Shown piece after piece: positions 17,323 to 26,748 of a DNA stretch of 64,000 nucleotides; the stretch's first letter is position 1, and each line of letters begins with the position of its first letter. Below the pieces are notes generated by a model that was not told the DNA's origin, made no database searches, and worked only from the letters and a program-made list of their open reading frames with translations. Source of the stretch: Pseudomonas promysalinigenes (GTDB lineage: Bacteria > Pseudomonadota > Gammaproteobacteria > Pseudomonadales > Pseudomonadaceae); the NCBI RefSeq assembly GCF_014269025.2, contig NZ_CP077094.1, positions 1,674,001-1,738,000 of the forward strand. Reading direction: 5' to 3'. The position numbers were made by a program, and so were the translations under genes.

Positions 17323-17805
17323 ATGCCTGATCAATTGCTTCCCCTGCCGGTAATCCAGAACATCCTCGACCGCGACAAGGACACCCCCGGTGCACTGTTG
17401 CCGATCCTGCACGCCATCCAACAAGCCTTGGGGTTCATCCCAGAGGCCGCCATCGATGAAATTGCCCATGCCCTGAACCTGAGCCTGGCCGAGGTGCGCG
17501 GGGTGATCTCGTTCTATCACGACTTTCGCACCACGCCGCCTGCACGTCACACCTTGCGCCTATGCCGCGCCGAGTCATGCCAAAGCCGTGGTAGCGAAGC
17601 GCTGGCTGCGCAACTGCGAGATCAGTTGGGGCTGGATGACCATGGTACCAGTGCCGATGGGGCGATAAGCCTGCGCCCGGTGTATTGCCTGGGTGCCTGC
17701 GCTTGTTCGCCGGCACTGGAGCTCGACGGCCAGGTGCATGCGCGGCTCACTCCCGATCGCCTGCGGGCGCTGGTCGATGGTTGCCTGGAGGGCGAAACAT
17801 GCTGA
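17323..17805 (+). CDS. fdsG: NAD-dependent formate dehydrogenase gamma subunit
   Basis: Small NuoE-like electron-transfer subunit of 160 residues in the soluble molybdenum formate dehydrogenase. A thioredoxin-like fold holds one [2Fe-2S] cluster with ligands in LCRAESC and VYCLGACACSP; the N-terminal helix bundle has GALLPILHAIQQALGFIP. The ATG at 17323 (MPDQLLPLP) follows GAGGT by about 8 bases; upstream sequence in the same frame is not family-like. First gene of fdsGBAD, overlapping fdsB by 7 nt. It relays electrons between FdsA and FdsB. Confidence 0.92.
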   Translation: MPDQLLPLPVIQNILDRDKDTPGALLPILHAIQQALGFIPEAAIDEIAHALNLSLAEVRGVISFYHDFRTTPPARHTLRLCRAESCQSRGSEALAAQLRDQLGLDDHGTSADGAISLRPVYCLGACACSPALELDGQVHARLTPDRLRALVDGCLEGETC

Positions 17806-19358
17806 AGTTGTGTATCCCCTGTGATTCGGTGGCGCGCGCGGTCGGTGCCGATCAGGTTGCTGCGGCCATCGAGGCAGAAGCCGCGCGCCGCCAGTTGCCG
17901 GTCCAGATCCTGCGCACCAGTTCACGCGGCCTGTACTGGCTGGAGCCGCTGGTAGAGTGTGAAAGCCCACAAGGGCGCCTAGGCTTCGGCCCGGTCAGCC
18001 TGGCCGACGTGCCGTCGTTGCTCGAAGCGCTGGTCGGGGAGGCTGAGGGCCACCCGTTAGCGCTGGGCCTGGTCGAAGACATCGCTTACCTGAAAACCCA
18101 ACAGCGCTTGTTGTTCGCGCGTGCGGGCATCACCCGCCCGCTGTCGCTGGACGACTACCGTGCCCATGGTGGTTTCAAAGGCCTGGAAAACGCGGTGGCG
18201 CTCGATGGCGCCGCCGTGGTGGCAGCTGTGCTCGATTCTGGGCTGCGCGGGCGCGGGGGGGCGGCGTTCCCGGCTGGCATCAAATGGCGCACCGTGCGCG
18301 ACGCTAGGGCAGGGCAGAAGTACGTGGTGTGCAACGCCGATGAAGGCGATTCTGGCACCTTTGCCGACCGGATGCTGATGGAGGGGGACCCCTTCCTACT
18401 CATCGAAGGCATGATCATCGCAGGCCTCGCTGTTGGGGCCGACCAAGGCTACATCTATGTGCGCTCGGAATACCCAGACGCCATCCGGGTGCTCAATCAG
18501 GCCCTGGCCATTGCCCGTGACGCCGGTTACCTGGGCAGCGATGTGGCTGGCAGCGGCCAGGCCTTCGACCTGCAGGTACGGGTCGGTGCTGGTGCCTATA
18601 TCTGCGGCGAAGAAACGGCGCTGCTCGAATCGATCGAAGGCAAGCGTGGCATCGTGCGTGCCAAACCGCCGCTGCCTGCTCTGGAAGGGTTGTTTGGCTT
18701 GCCGACCCTGGTCCACAACGTGCTTACCCTGGCCTCGGTGCCGACCATCCTGGCCGAGGGCGCAGCATTCTACCGAGATTTCGGCATGGGCCGCTCCCTG
18801 GGGACCATGCCCTTCCAGTTGGCCGGCAATATCCGTCACGGTGGGCTGGTGGAACGGGCCTTTGGCCTGACCCTGCGCGAGTTGGTCGAAGGCTATGGTG
18901 GCGGTACCGCCAGCGGTCGGCCGCTCAAGGCCGCCCAGGTCGGCGGGCCGCTTGGCGCTTGGGTGCCGCCTGGGCATTTCGATACTCCGCTCGATTACGA
19001 GGCGTTTGCCGCCATGGGGGCGATGCTTGGCCACGGCGGCGTAGTGGTGGCCGACGACACCCTGAACATGGCCAGCATGGCACGCTTTGCTTTGCAGTTC
19101 TGCGCCGAGGAATCATGTGGCAAGTGCACGCCATGCCGAATCGGCTCCACCCGGGGCATGGAAGTCGTCGACCGGCTGATCGCCAGCGACGATCTGACCG
19201 AGCGCCATGACCATGCCCTGCTGCTGCGGGACTTGTGCGACACCCTGCAGTACGGCTCGCTGTGCGCCATGGGCGGCATGACCGCCTACCCAGTGGCCAG
19301 CGCGCTGAAGTATTTCCCCGCCGATTTCGGGCTGACCACCACGGAGGCCGCGCAATGA
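17799..19358 (+). CDS. fdsB: NAD-dependent formate dehydrogenase beta subunit
   Basis: NuoF-like subunit of 519 residues where NAD+ is reduced. An N-terminal thioredoxin-like domain (1-110) is fused to the FMN/NADH domain: GRGGAAFPAGIKWRTV for FMN, GAYICGEETALLESIEGKRG for NADH. The C-terminal [4Fe-4S] motif is ESCGKCTPCR with a distal Cys in DTLQYGSLCAMGG. The start at 17799 has GGAG 8 bases before it and overlaps fdsG; its stop overlaps fdsA as ATGA. This tight packing implies coordinated translation of a fixed-ratio complex. Confidence 0.94.
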   Translation: MLKLCIPCDSVARAVGADQVAAAIEAEAARRQLPVQILRTSSRGLYWLEPLVECESPQGRLGFGPVSLADVPSLLEALVGEAEGHPLALGLVEDIAYLKTQQRLLFARAGITRPLSLDDYRAHGGFKGLENAVALDGAAVVAAVLDSGLRGRGGAAFPAGIKWRTVRDARAGQKYVVCNADEGDSGTFADRMLMEGDPFLLIEGMIIAGLAVGADQGYIYVRSEYPDAIRVLNQALAIARDAGYLGSDVAGSGQAFDLQVRVGAGAYICGEETALLESIEGKRGIVRAKPPLPALEGLFGLPTLVHNVLTLASVPTILAEGAAFYRDFGMGRSLGTMPFQLAGNIRHGGLVERAFGLTLRELVEGYGGGTASGRPLKAAQVGGPLGAWVPPGHFDTPLDYEAFAAMGAMLGHGGVVVADDTLNMASMARFALQFCAEESCGKCTPCRIGSTRGMEVVDRLIASDDLTERHDHALLLRDLCDTLQYGSLCAMGGMTAYPVASALKYFPADFGLTTTEAAQ

Positions 19359-22225
19359 TCAATCATTTCGACCCGCAAACCGATCTGGGTACCCCGGCTC
19401 GCGACAGCGACGTGCAGGTAAGCCTGAACATCGACGGGCGCAACATCTGCGTACCGGCCGGCACCTCAGTGATGCGCGCCGCCGCCATGCTTGGCACCAG
19501 CATTCCCAAACTGTGCGCCACCGACAGCCTCGAGGCCTTCGGCTCGTGCCGTATGTGCATGGTGGAAATCGAAGGCATGCGTGGCTACCCGGCCTCGTGC
19601 ACCACTCCGGTTACCGAAGGCATGGTGGTGCGCACGCAAACTTCACGCCTGGCCGACCTGCGGCGCAACGTGATGGAACTGTACATCTCCGACCACCCGT
19701 TGGACTGCCTGACCTGCTCAGCCAACGGCAACTGTGAACTGCAGAGCGTCGCCGGGCAGGTTGGCCTGCGCGAGGTGCGCTATGGCTATGACGGTGAAAA
19801 CCACCTGGCGGACAAAAAAGACACTTCCAACCCGTATTTCGACTACGAGCCGAGCAAGTGCATCGTCTGCAGCCGCTGCGTGCGTGCCTGCGAAGACATC
19901 CAGGGTACCTTCGCCCTGACCATCACTGGGCGTGGTTTCCAATCGCGCGTGGCGGCAGCCGGTGGCGACAACTTCCTGAACTCTGAATGCGTATCGTGCG
20001 GAGCCTGCGTGCAGGCCTGCCCAACGGCAACGCTTACTGAGAAGACCTTGGTGCAGCTTGGCCAGCCGGAGCGTGCAGTGGTCACTACCTGCGCGTATTG
20101 CGGCGTTGGCTGCTCGTTGCGAGCCGAAATGAAGGGCGACCAACTGGTGCGCATGGTCCCAGACAAGAACGGCGGCGCCAACCATGGCCACGCTTGTGTC
20201 AAGGGCCGTTTCGCCTGGGGCTACGCTACCCACCCAGACCGCATCACCAAACCGATGATCCGCAAGCGCTTGCAAGACCCGTGGCAGGAGGTGAGCTGGG
20301 AAGAAGCGGTGGCATACGCCGCCAGCGAGTTGCGCCGCATCCAGCTCAAGTATGGGCGCGATTCCATCGGTGGCATCACCTCCAGCCGCTGCACCAATGA
20401 AGAAGCCTACCTAGTGCAGAAGCTGGTACGTACCGCCTTCGGCAACAACAACGTCGACACCTGCGCCCGGGTTTGCCATTCGCCAACCGGCTACGGCCTG
20501 AAGCAGACCCTAGGCGAGTCGGCGGGTACCCAAAGCTTCGACTCGGTGATGAAAGCCGACGTCATCCTGGTGATTGGCGCAAACCCCACCGATGCCCACC
20601 CGGTATTCGGGTCGCAGCTCAAGCGTCGCCTGCGCCAGGGGGCGCGGCTGATCGTCATCGACCCGCGGCGTATCGACCTGGTCGACTCGCCCCACGCCCG
20701 TGCCGAGCTGCACCTGCAACTGCGCCCGGGCACTAACGTGGCCATGCTCAACGCCCTGGCTCATGTGATAGTCACCGAGGGCTTGTTGGCGCAGCAGTTC
20801 ATCGATTCGCGCTGTGAGACCGAGGACTTCGCCCGCTGGCGCGATTTCGTCAGCCTCCCAGAAAATGCTCCAGAGGCCCTTGCGGCTGTGTGCGGCGTGC
20901 CTGCCGAGCAGATCCGCACCGCTGCACGGTTGTATGCCACTGGCGGCAATGCCGCGATCTACTACGGTTTGGGTGTGACCGAGCACAGCCAAGGCAGTAC
21001 GGCGGTGATGGGCATCGCCAACCTGGCCATGGCCACCGGCAACATTGGCCGGGAAGGCGTAGGTGTAAACCCTCTGCGCGGGCAGAACAACGTGCAGGGC
21101 TCCTGCGACATGGGGTCATTCCCCCACGAGCTGCCCGGTTATCGGCATATCTCCAACGAAGGTGTGCGCGCCCAGTTCGAGCAGGCTTGGGGCGTGACCC
21201 TGCAACCTGACCCGGGCTTGCGTATCCCCAATATGTTCGAAGCGGCGCTGGACGGCAGTTTCAAGGCGTTGTACTGCCAAGGCGAAGACATCGCCCAAAG
21301 CGACCCCAACACCCAACATGTGACCGCTGCCTTGATGGCGATGGAATGCGTAGTGGTGCAGGACATCTTCCTCAACGAGACGGCCAAGTTCGCCCACGTG
21401 TTCCTGCCGGGCAGCTCATTTCTGGAGAAGGACGGTACGTTCACTAACGCCGAGCGCCGCATCTCGCGCGTACGCAAGGTGATGGAGCCGCTGGCAGGCA
21501 AGGCTGACTGGCAGGCCACGGTGGCGCTGGCCAATGCCTTGGGCTACCCGATGAACTACCGCCACCCGGCCGAGATCATGGACGAGATCGCCCGCCTGAC
21601 TCCAAGCTTCCACCGCGTGAGCTATGCCGAGCTCGATCGACACGGCAGCCTGCAATGGCCGTGCAACGAAACCGCCCCCGATGGTACTCCGACCATGCAC
21701 ATCGACCAGTTCGTGCGCGGCAAGGGGCGCTTCATGTTGACCGGTTATGTGCCCACCGACGAGAAGGTCAACAACCGCTTCCCGCTGTTGCTGACAACCG
21801 GGCGGATCCTCAGCCAATACAATGTCGGCGCGCAGACGAGACGTACCGCTAACACCGCCTGGCATGACGCCGACCGGCTGGAAATACACCCCAGCGACGC
21901 CGAAAGCCGGGGTATCCAGGAGGGCGACTGGGTCGGTATCGGCAGCCGTGCGGGGCAGACCGTACTGCGTGCCAGGGTCAGCGCAAGAGTGGCACCTGGG
22001 GTGGTGTACACCACCTTCCACTTCCCTGAGTCTGGCGCCAATGTGATCACCACCGACAATTCCGACTGGGCCACCAACTGCCCGGAATACAAGGTCACGG
22101 CGGTGCAAGTGAGCAAAGTGTTCCACCCCTCAGAGTGGCAGAAGCGGTACCAGGACTTCAGCGACGAGCAGCGGCGCCTGCTCAAGGAACGCCGTAGTGC
22201 GGAAAAAGCCGAGGTACGCCGATGA
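19355..22225 (+). CDS. fdsA: NAD-dependent formate dehydrogenase catalytic alpha subunit (Mo/W)
   Basis: Catalytic subunit of 956 residues oxidising formate to CO2. N-terminal NuoG-like part: a [2Fe-2S] domain (FGSCRMCMVEIEG), a His-ligated cluster region (DHPLDCLTCSANGNCELQ) and two [4Fe-4S] ferredoxin motifs (CIVCSRCVRAC, CVSCGACVQACP). The bis-MGD domain follows with its own [4Fe-4S] (CAYCGVGCSL). The molybdenum ligand is Cys, not selenocysteine, in CARVCHSPTGYG with the neighbouring catalytic His. The C-terminal cofactor-binding domain includes TGRILSQYNVGAQTRRT. The start at 19355 overlaps fdsB, and the stop overlaps fdsD by 4 nt. Confidence 0.95.
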   Translation: MINHFDPQTDLGTPARDSDVQVSLNIDGRNICVPAGTSVMRAAAMLGTSIPKLCATDSLEAFGSCRMCMVEIEGMRGYPASCTTPVTEGMVVRTQTSRLADLRRNVMELYISDHPLDCLTCSANGNCELQSVAGQVGLREVRYGYDGENHLADKKDTSNPYFDYEPSKCIVCSRCVRACEDIQGTFALTITGRGFQSRVAAAGGDNFLNSECVSCGACVQACPTATLTEKTLVQLGQPERAVVTTCAYCGVGCSLRAEMKGDQLVRMVPDKNGGANHGHACVKGRFAWGYATHPDRITKPMIRKRLQDPWQEVSWEEAVAYAASELRRIQLKYGRDSIGGITSSRCTNEEAYLVQKLVRTAFGNNNVDTCARVCHSPTGYGLKQTLGESAGTQSFDSVMKADVILVIGANPTDAHPVFGSQLKRRLRQGARLIVIDPRRIDLVDSPHARAELHLQLRPGTNVAMLNALAHVIVTEGLLAQQFIDSRCETEDFARWRDFVSLPENAPEALAAVCGVPAEQIRTAARLYATGGNAAIYYGLGVTEHSQGSTAVMGIANLAMATGNIGREGVGVNPLRGQNNVQGSCDMGSFPHELPGYRHISNEGVRAQFEQAWGVTLQPDPGLRIPNMFEAALDGSFKALYCQGEDIAQSDPNTQHVTAALMAMECVVVQDIFLNETAKFAHVFLPGSSFLEKDGTFTNAERRISRVRKVMEPLAGKADWQATVALANALGYPMNYRHPAEIMDEIARLTPSFHRVSYAELDRHGSLQWPCNETAPDGTPTMHIDQFVRGKGRFMLTGYVPTDEKVNNRFPLLLTTGRILSQYNVGAQTRRTANTAWHDADRLEIHPSDAESRGIQEGDWVGIGSRAGQTVLRARVSARVAPGVVYTTFHFPESGANVITTDNSDWATNCPEYKVTAVQVSKVFHPSEWQKRYQDFSDEQRRLLKERRSAEKAEVRR

Positions 22226-22425
22226 GCAGTGAAAACCTGGTCAAGATGGCCAACCAGATCGCCCACTACTTCGACAGCGAGCCGAACCGGGCTCTGGCGG
22301 TGCAAGGTGTGAGGCAGCATATCCAGAACTTCTGGACACCAGCGATGCGCCGGCAGCTCACCCAATGGATCACTGACCACGGCCATGACGGTTTGGATGC
22401 CAAGGTGGTGGAGGCGTTGGGCTAG
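22222..22425 (+). CDS. fdsD: Formate dehydrogenase delta subunit
   Basis: Helical protein of 67 residues (ENLVKMANQIAHYFDSEPN, FWTPAMRRQL) matching the FdsD family, an assembly or stability subunit of the soluble NAD-linked formate dehydrogenase. ATGA overlap with fdsA. Many operons place fdsC, the FdhD-like sulfurtransferase, between fdsA and fdsD; it is absent here and must be supplied from elsewhere. Last gene of the cluster. Confidence 0.9.
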   Translation: MSSENLVKMANQIAHYFDSEPNRALAVQGVRQHIQNFWTPAMRRQLTQWITDHGHDGLDAKVVEALG

Positions 22426-22442
22426 CACCTGCCTGATTGATG

Positions 22443-22510
22443 GCTTTCACGGGTGAAGCCGCTCCGGCGGGGGCACGCCCTGGTTGGCGCGGGTTCACCC
22501 GCGAGGGCGC
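22443..22510. repeat. P. putida-type REP element pair
   Basis: A perfect palindromic core CGCGGGT-TC-ACCCGCG (22488-22503) has the form of P. putida REP elements. A diverged inverted partner (GCTTTCAC-G-GGTGAAGC, 22443-22459) lies 28 bp before it. They fill the gap after fdsD, the usual place for such repeats. Confidence 0.7.
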
Positions 22511-22595
22511 CGATGTAGCAACATGAAATGTCCGTCATGTATGCAGGGCGAAACCCGCCGCGATGCTAACCTCGCGGCATCACTCGTCATGGATA

Positions 22596-24407
22596 ATGGC
22601 TATGGACATGAACTGGCACCAGGCCCTGCAAGCGAGCCTGAGCTGGCTTGCAATCGCCTCGTTCATCACCCTCATCGGTTTTCTTGCCGCCGCCACCCTG
22701 GCGGTGCGCTACACGCGCTGGGGCAGCCAGTTCTGGCAGTTGTCAGGGCCATATTTCACGTTCCGGCGCAGTTGGCGCCCGCTGCTGGTGTTCGGCCTGC
22801 TGCTGGTGTTGACGCTGTTCTCGGTTCGCCTGAACGTGCTGTTCTCGTTCTGGTACAACGGCTTCTACAGCGCCTTGCAGGCACTGGACAAGAAGGCATT
22901 CTGGTACCTGCTGGGGGTGTTTGCGGTATTGGCCACCATCCACGTGCTGCGCTCGCTGTTCACGTTCTACGTCACCCAGGCCTTCAGTATTCAGTGGCGA
23001 ATCTGGCTGACAGAGCGCTTGACCGGTGACTGGATGAAAGGCGATGCCTACTACCGGGGCCGCTTCCTGCCTGAGCCGGTGGACAACCCTGACCAGCGTA
23101 TCGAACTGGACGTCAACGCGTTCGTCGGCAATTCGGTATCCCTGGCTTTGGGGGCTGTCAGTGCATTGGTGTCGCTGGTGGCTTTCACCGGCATTCTTTG
23201 GGGGCTGTCGGCGCCGTTGACGATTGCTGGGTACGAGATCCCTCGGGCGATGGTGTTTGCCGTCTATGTGTACGTGCTGATCGCCACGTGGATTGCCTTT
23301 CGCCTCGGCAAGCCGCTGATTCGCCTGAATTTCCTCAACGAAAAGCTCACCGCCAACTTTCGCTACGCGTTGATGCGCTTGCGCGAGAATGCCGAGAACA
23401 TCGCTTTTTACCAAGGCGCGTCGGTTGAGCGGGCGACGTTGCTGGGCCGCTTTGGTGCATTGATCGCCAACGTCTGGGCGCTGGTATTCCGGAACCTGAA
23501 GTTCAGCGGCTTCAACCTTGGGGTCAGCCAGATGGCGGTGGTGTTCCCCTTCATCCTGCAAGCGCCGCGTTTCTTCAGTGGGGCGATCAAGCTGGGCGAT
23601 GTGATGCAAACCTCCAAGGCATTTGGCGAAGTGCAGGATGCGTTATCGTTCTTCCGTGAGTCATACGACACATTCGCCCAATACCGTGCCACCCTTGATC
23701 GTTTGACCGGTTTCCTTGATGCCAACGACCAGGCTGCCGCGCTGCCAAGCGTGACGACCCAAGACCAGGCGCGGGCGCTGGACATCACTGGCCTGCAAGT
23801 AATGCGTCCGGACGGCCATGCGCTGATCGCCGACCTCAACCTGCGCCTGCACAGTGGTCAGGCGCTGCTGATCAAAGGGCCGTCGGGCAGCGGCAAGACT
23901 ACCTTGCTGCGCGCTTTGGCAGGCCTTTGGCCCTATGCCGAAGGCCAAGTGCGGCGCCCGTTGGGCACTCAAGCGCTGTTCCTGTCGCAGCGGCCTTATC
24001 TGCCCTTGGGCGACCTGCGTGCCGCAATCGCTTACCCGGCCGACATTCAGCCCGGTGATGAGGTGCGGATGCAGGAGGCCTTGCACAAGGTCAATTTGGC
24101 ACACCTTGCCGAGCGCCTGGCGGTGAGTGCGGACTGGTCGAACATTCTGTCGGTCGGTGAGCAGCAGCGTCTGGCATTTGCACGAGTGTTGTTCAACCGG
24201 CCGCAGGTGGTGTTCCTCGACGAATCCACTTCGGCGATGGATGAGGGGCTGGAACATGCGATGTATACGCTGTTGCGCCAGCAGATGCCCGAAACCTTGC
24301 TGGTGAGTGTCGGACATCGCAGCACGCTGGCCGATTTCCATACCCACCGGCTGGAAGTGGACGGGCAGGACGGTTGGTCGTTGCGCCAGCAAGAGGTTTT
24401 GGCCTGA
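22596..24407 (+). CDS. SbmA/BacA-like ABC transporter, fused permease-ATPase
   Basis: Half-transporter of about 603 residues of the ABC_membrane_2 / ABCD type (YddA-like). The N-terminal permease domain (about 1-330) has five or six TM helices and the family stretch FSFWYNGFYSALQALDKKAFW. The C-terminal ATPase has Walker A GPSGSGKTTLLRAL, signature LSVGEQQRLAFARVL, Walker B VVFLDEST and switch His in SVGHRSTL. SbmA/BacA relatives import peptides or very-long-chain lipids; the substrate here is unknown. Three in-frame ATGs (22596, 22602, 22608) compete and the ribosome site is weak, so the start is uncertain by up to four codons. Free-standing, beginning after the REP pair. Confidence 0.8.
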   Translation: MAMDMNWHQALQASLSWLAIASFITLIGFLAAATLAVRYTRWGSQFWQLSGPYFTFRRSWRPLLVFGLLLVLTLFSVRLNVLFSFWYNGFYSALQALDKKAFWYLLGVFAVLATIHVLRSLFTFYVTQAFSIQWRIWLTERLTGDWMKGDAYYRGRFLPEPVDNPDQRIELDVNAFVGNSVSLALGAVSALVSLVAFTGILWGLSAPLTIAGYEIPRAMVFAVYVYVLIATWIAFRLGKPLIRLNFLNEKLTANFRYALMRLRENAENIAFYQGASVERATLLGRFGALIANVWALVFRNLKFSGFNLGVSQMAVVFPFILQAPRFFSGAIKLGDVMQTSKAFGEVQDALSFFRESYDTFAQYRATLDRLTGFLDANDQAAALPSVTTQDQARALDITGLQVMRPDGHALIADLNLRLHSGQALLIKGPSGSGKTTLLRALAGLWPYAEGQVRRPLGTQALFLSQRPYLPLGDLRAAIAYPADIQPGDEVRMQEALHKVNLAHLAERLAVSADWSNILSVGEQQRLAFARVLFNRPQVVFLDESTSAMDEGLEHAMYTLLRQQMPETLLVSVGHRSTLADFHTHRLEVDGQDGWSLRQQEVLA

Positions 24408-24446
24408 CTCTGCGCAGGCCTCTTTAACCTACGCGAGCGTGTTCAT

Positions 24447-25052
24447 TTAAGCTTGGCCCTCAGGCTGGCCGCCCGAGCATTCATTGAGAACGTTGCGCTG
24501 TTCCAGCCAGGCCTGGAAACAGCTGAACGTGTCGATAGCGGCCTGTACGGTGGTGGCTTGAGCACCTGATGCCTTGCCAAGCCGGTCGAGGAAGCTTCGC
24601 CAATAGCTACCGGTGAGCTCGCCGTACACGTCGAGAAAGGCCCCGCCCCCCTCTTGGCCGATGCCCAGGCGCTCGGCCATCGCTCGCTTGAGCACTTGCC
24701 CGCCCAGGGTCGAGCCTTCCACCACGTACATCACACCCAGCACGCAGGCCTCGTCCGCGGCTGAGGGCAGGGCTTGGCACAGGGGCAGGGCGTCGATATC
24801 GGCGTCGCTCAGGCCCAATGCCCTCAAATCGCGAGCCAGGATGTGTGCTTTGCGCCGTTCCGGCTCCTGATAAACACCCAGTAGATGTTCCAGTGGGGCA
24901 TGAAAACCGTAGTAGGCCTGCAGTAGGCGACGGTAGGCGGCCTCATCGAACCGGGGGCTGAAAAACGGTAGGCGCGCCTCCAGCGCCTTGTGACAATCGC
25001 GGGTGCTTTCGCGCAAAGCGAGGAGCATGGGGCTTGGGGGATTGGCGGGCAT
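24447..25052 (-). CDS. Biliverdin-producing heme oxygenase (BphO/HemO type)
   Basis: All-helical enzyme of 201 residues. The proximal heme ligand is His in STRDCHKALEARL (about residue 21), and the distal helix glycine motif is GSTLGGQVLKRAM. It opens heme to biliverdin, CO and iron. In pseudomonads two kinds exist: BphO, paired with a bacteriophytochrome, and the iron-acquisition HemO. No phytochrome, TonB receptor or Fur-like site adjoins it here, so the role is undecided. Convergent with the ABC gene and divergent from the histidine phosphatase. Confidence 0.85.
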   Translation of the reverse strand: MPANPPSPMLLALRESTRDCHKALEARLPFFSPRFDEAAYRRLLQAYYGFHAPLEHLLGVYQEPERRKAHILARDLRALGLSDADIDALPLCQALPSAADEACVLGVMYVVEGSTLGGQVLKRAMAERLGIGQEGGGAFLDVYGELTGSYWRSFLDRLGKASGAQATTVQAAIDTFSCFQAWLEQRNVLNECSGGQPEGQA

Positions 25053-25192
25053 CGATCTCGCTCTGGTGGCATTCAGCCGAAATAGGAGTGACGATGCTAA
25101 CCTGATGTTCCGCGTGGGCGCGACGTTGTAGCGGTAAAAATGTCCCCGGCGTGTTAAATCAGTCGGCCCGACTTACAAAGAAGAATGCCCTG

Positions 25193-25732
25193 GTGAGAGC
25201 CGTACGTTTGACCTTGGTTTGCCATGCCCTGACCCAGGCCCAGAAGCAGGGGTACTTGGCGCAGCCCAACGACTGCATTGTGCCTGTGTCGGGCGATCCG
25301 CTGGCGTTGCCACAGGGTACACAACTGCTTGCCGCACCGGAGCGGCGCACGGTGCAGACCGCGACCTGGCTGGGTGAAAGCGTGCACATCGAGCCCGCGT
25401 TGGCTGATGGTGCACTGGGCCACTGGCAGGGTTTGCCGCTCAAGCAAGTGCAGGCCGAGCAGCCGGAGGCACTGGCGCAGTGGCTTGCGGACCCATTATG
25501 TGCTCCCCCTCACGGGGAGCCGTTCGTCCAGGTGTGCGAACGAGTGGGGGCCTGGTTGAGCGCCTTCGACAGGCCCGGTGATTGGTGGGCGGTGACTCAC
25601 CCTTGGGTTATTCGCGCAGCATTGGTCAGCGTACTAGAGTGCCCCATGGTCAGCGCGCAGCATATCGATGTAATGCCTCTGTCGCAGCTTGCGCTCAGCC
25701 GCGCTGGGCGATGGCGCTTGCGGCTGGGCTAA
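25193..25732 (+). CDS. Histidine-phosphatase-fold protein with altered RHG motif
   Basis: Protein of about 179 residues resembling CobC/phosphoglycerate-mutase-like phosphatases. The catalytic N-terminal block reads LTLVCHALT, so the His is kept but the Arg of R-H-G is Cys and the Gly is Ala. Other elements remain: Arg in APERRTVQTATWLG, the DGALGHWQGLPL loop and the second His in AVTHPWVIRA. Activity may persist with changed specificity, or be lost. The likely start is GTG at 25193 with a purine-rich AAGAAGAA upstream; the longer frame from 25151 is not family-like. It ends 19 bp before the convergent TauE/SafE gene. Confidence 0.6.
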   Translation: MRAVRLTLVCHALTQAQKQGYLAQPNDCIVPVSGDPLALPQGTQLLAAPERRTVQTATWLGESVHIEPALADGALGHWQGLPLKQVQAEQPEALAQWLADPLCAPPHGEPFVQVCERVGAWLSAFDRPGDWWAVTHPWVIRAALVSVLECPMVSAQHIDVMPLSQLALSRAGRWRLRLG

Positions 25733-25750
25733 GCAAGCGCCGGCTGCGGG

Positions 25751-26536
25751 TCAGAAGGCCAATTTGTAGCCAATCAGCAGCAACATGGTCGCCAGGCAAG
25801 GGCGCAGCACACGGTCAGAAATACGCCCGGTGAGGTGGCTACCCAGGTAGATGCCCGGCAGCGAGCCCAGCAGCAGGTAACCCAGTAGCGACCAGTCCAT
25901 GTTGCCCATGCCGGCGTGGCCAATACCGGCAACCAGGGTCAGGGGCACGGCGTGGGCGATTTCGGTGCCTACCAGCCGACGCGTGGCAAGAAACGGGTAC
26001 AGCAGGAACAGCGCCACGGTGCCCAAAGCGCCAGCGCCGATCGAGGTGAGTGTGACCATGATGCCCAGCACCACACCGGTGATTACGGTAAGGGTGTTCA
26101 GGCTGCGGTCGCTGAGGTGATAGTGATCGCCGGCGTGCCGGCTGGCGAAAGCCTGCAGGCGCGACTTGAACAGGATGGCCAGGGCGGTGAGGATCAACAC
26201 AATCGCCAGGCCCTGCTTGATGATCGCATTCAGCGCCGTGGTATCGGTATGCAGGGTGCTGAGAAACCACAGCGTCAGGGCCGCTGCCGGTACGCTGCCC
26301 AAGCTGAGCAGGCCGGTGATCTTCCAGTCGATGTTCTTGTTACGGGCGTGAACCCAGATACCACCACCCTTGGTGATGGCGGCGTATAGCAGGTCGGTGC
26401 CTACGGCAGTGGCCGGGTTGATGCCGAACCACAGCAGGATCGGGGTCATCAACGATCCGCCGCCAACCCCAGTCATGCCTACGATGAAACCCACAACCAG
26501 TCCGGCAATGGTGAAACCAAAAGATCCTACATCCAT
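25751..26536 (-). CDS. TauE/SafE family membrane exporter
   Basis: Polytopic inner-membrane protein of 261 residues, about eight TM helices in two repeats. The family motif GMTGVGGGSLMTPILL opens the first half, and TSIGAGALGTVALFLLYP the second. Members export sulfite, sulfoacetate or related organosulfonates; the substrate here is not predictable from the neighbours, which are unrelated. Starts at ATG 26536; convergent with the histidine phosphatase gene. Confidence 0.85.
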   Translation of the reverse strand: MDVGSFGFTIAGLVVGFIVGMTGVGGGSLMTPILLWFGINPATAVGTDLLYAAITKGGGIWVHARNKNIDWKITGLLSLGSVPAAALTLWFLSTLHTDTTALNAIIKQGLAIVLILTALAILFKSRLQAFASRHAGDHYHLSDRSLNTLTVITGVVLGIMVTLTSIGAGALGTVALFLLYPFLATRRLVGTEIAHAVPLTLVAGIGHAGMGNMDWSLLGYLLLGSLPGIYLGSHLTGRISDRVLRPCLATMLLLIGYKLAF

Positions 26537-26748
26537 ACGCTACTCGACTGCCCAGCTTTGCCCGTTATCGGATGGGTGCCAGCATATAGGGAGTTTTTTA
26601 TAGCCAAATAGACTTGTTCGTTATTAGGTTATAACCATGGGCGGTATTCGAAAGGTTGGTTGCAGGTTTAACGGCCATGCGTGCACCTTCTACCGAGCGC
26701 CGCAACCATAGCGCTCGATAGGGTTCTTTGAATGACCGTTTGCAGGCC

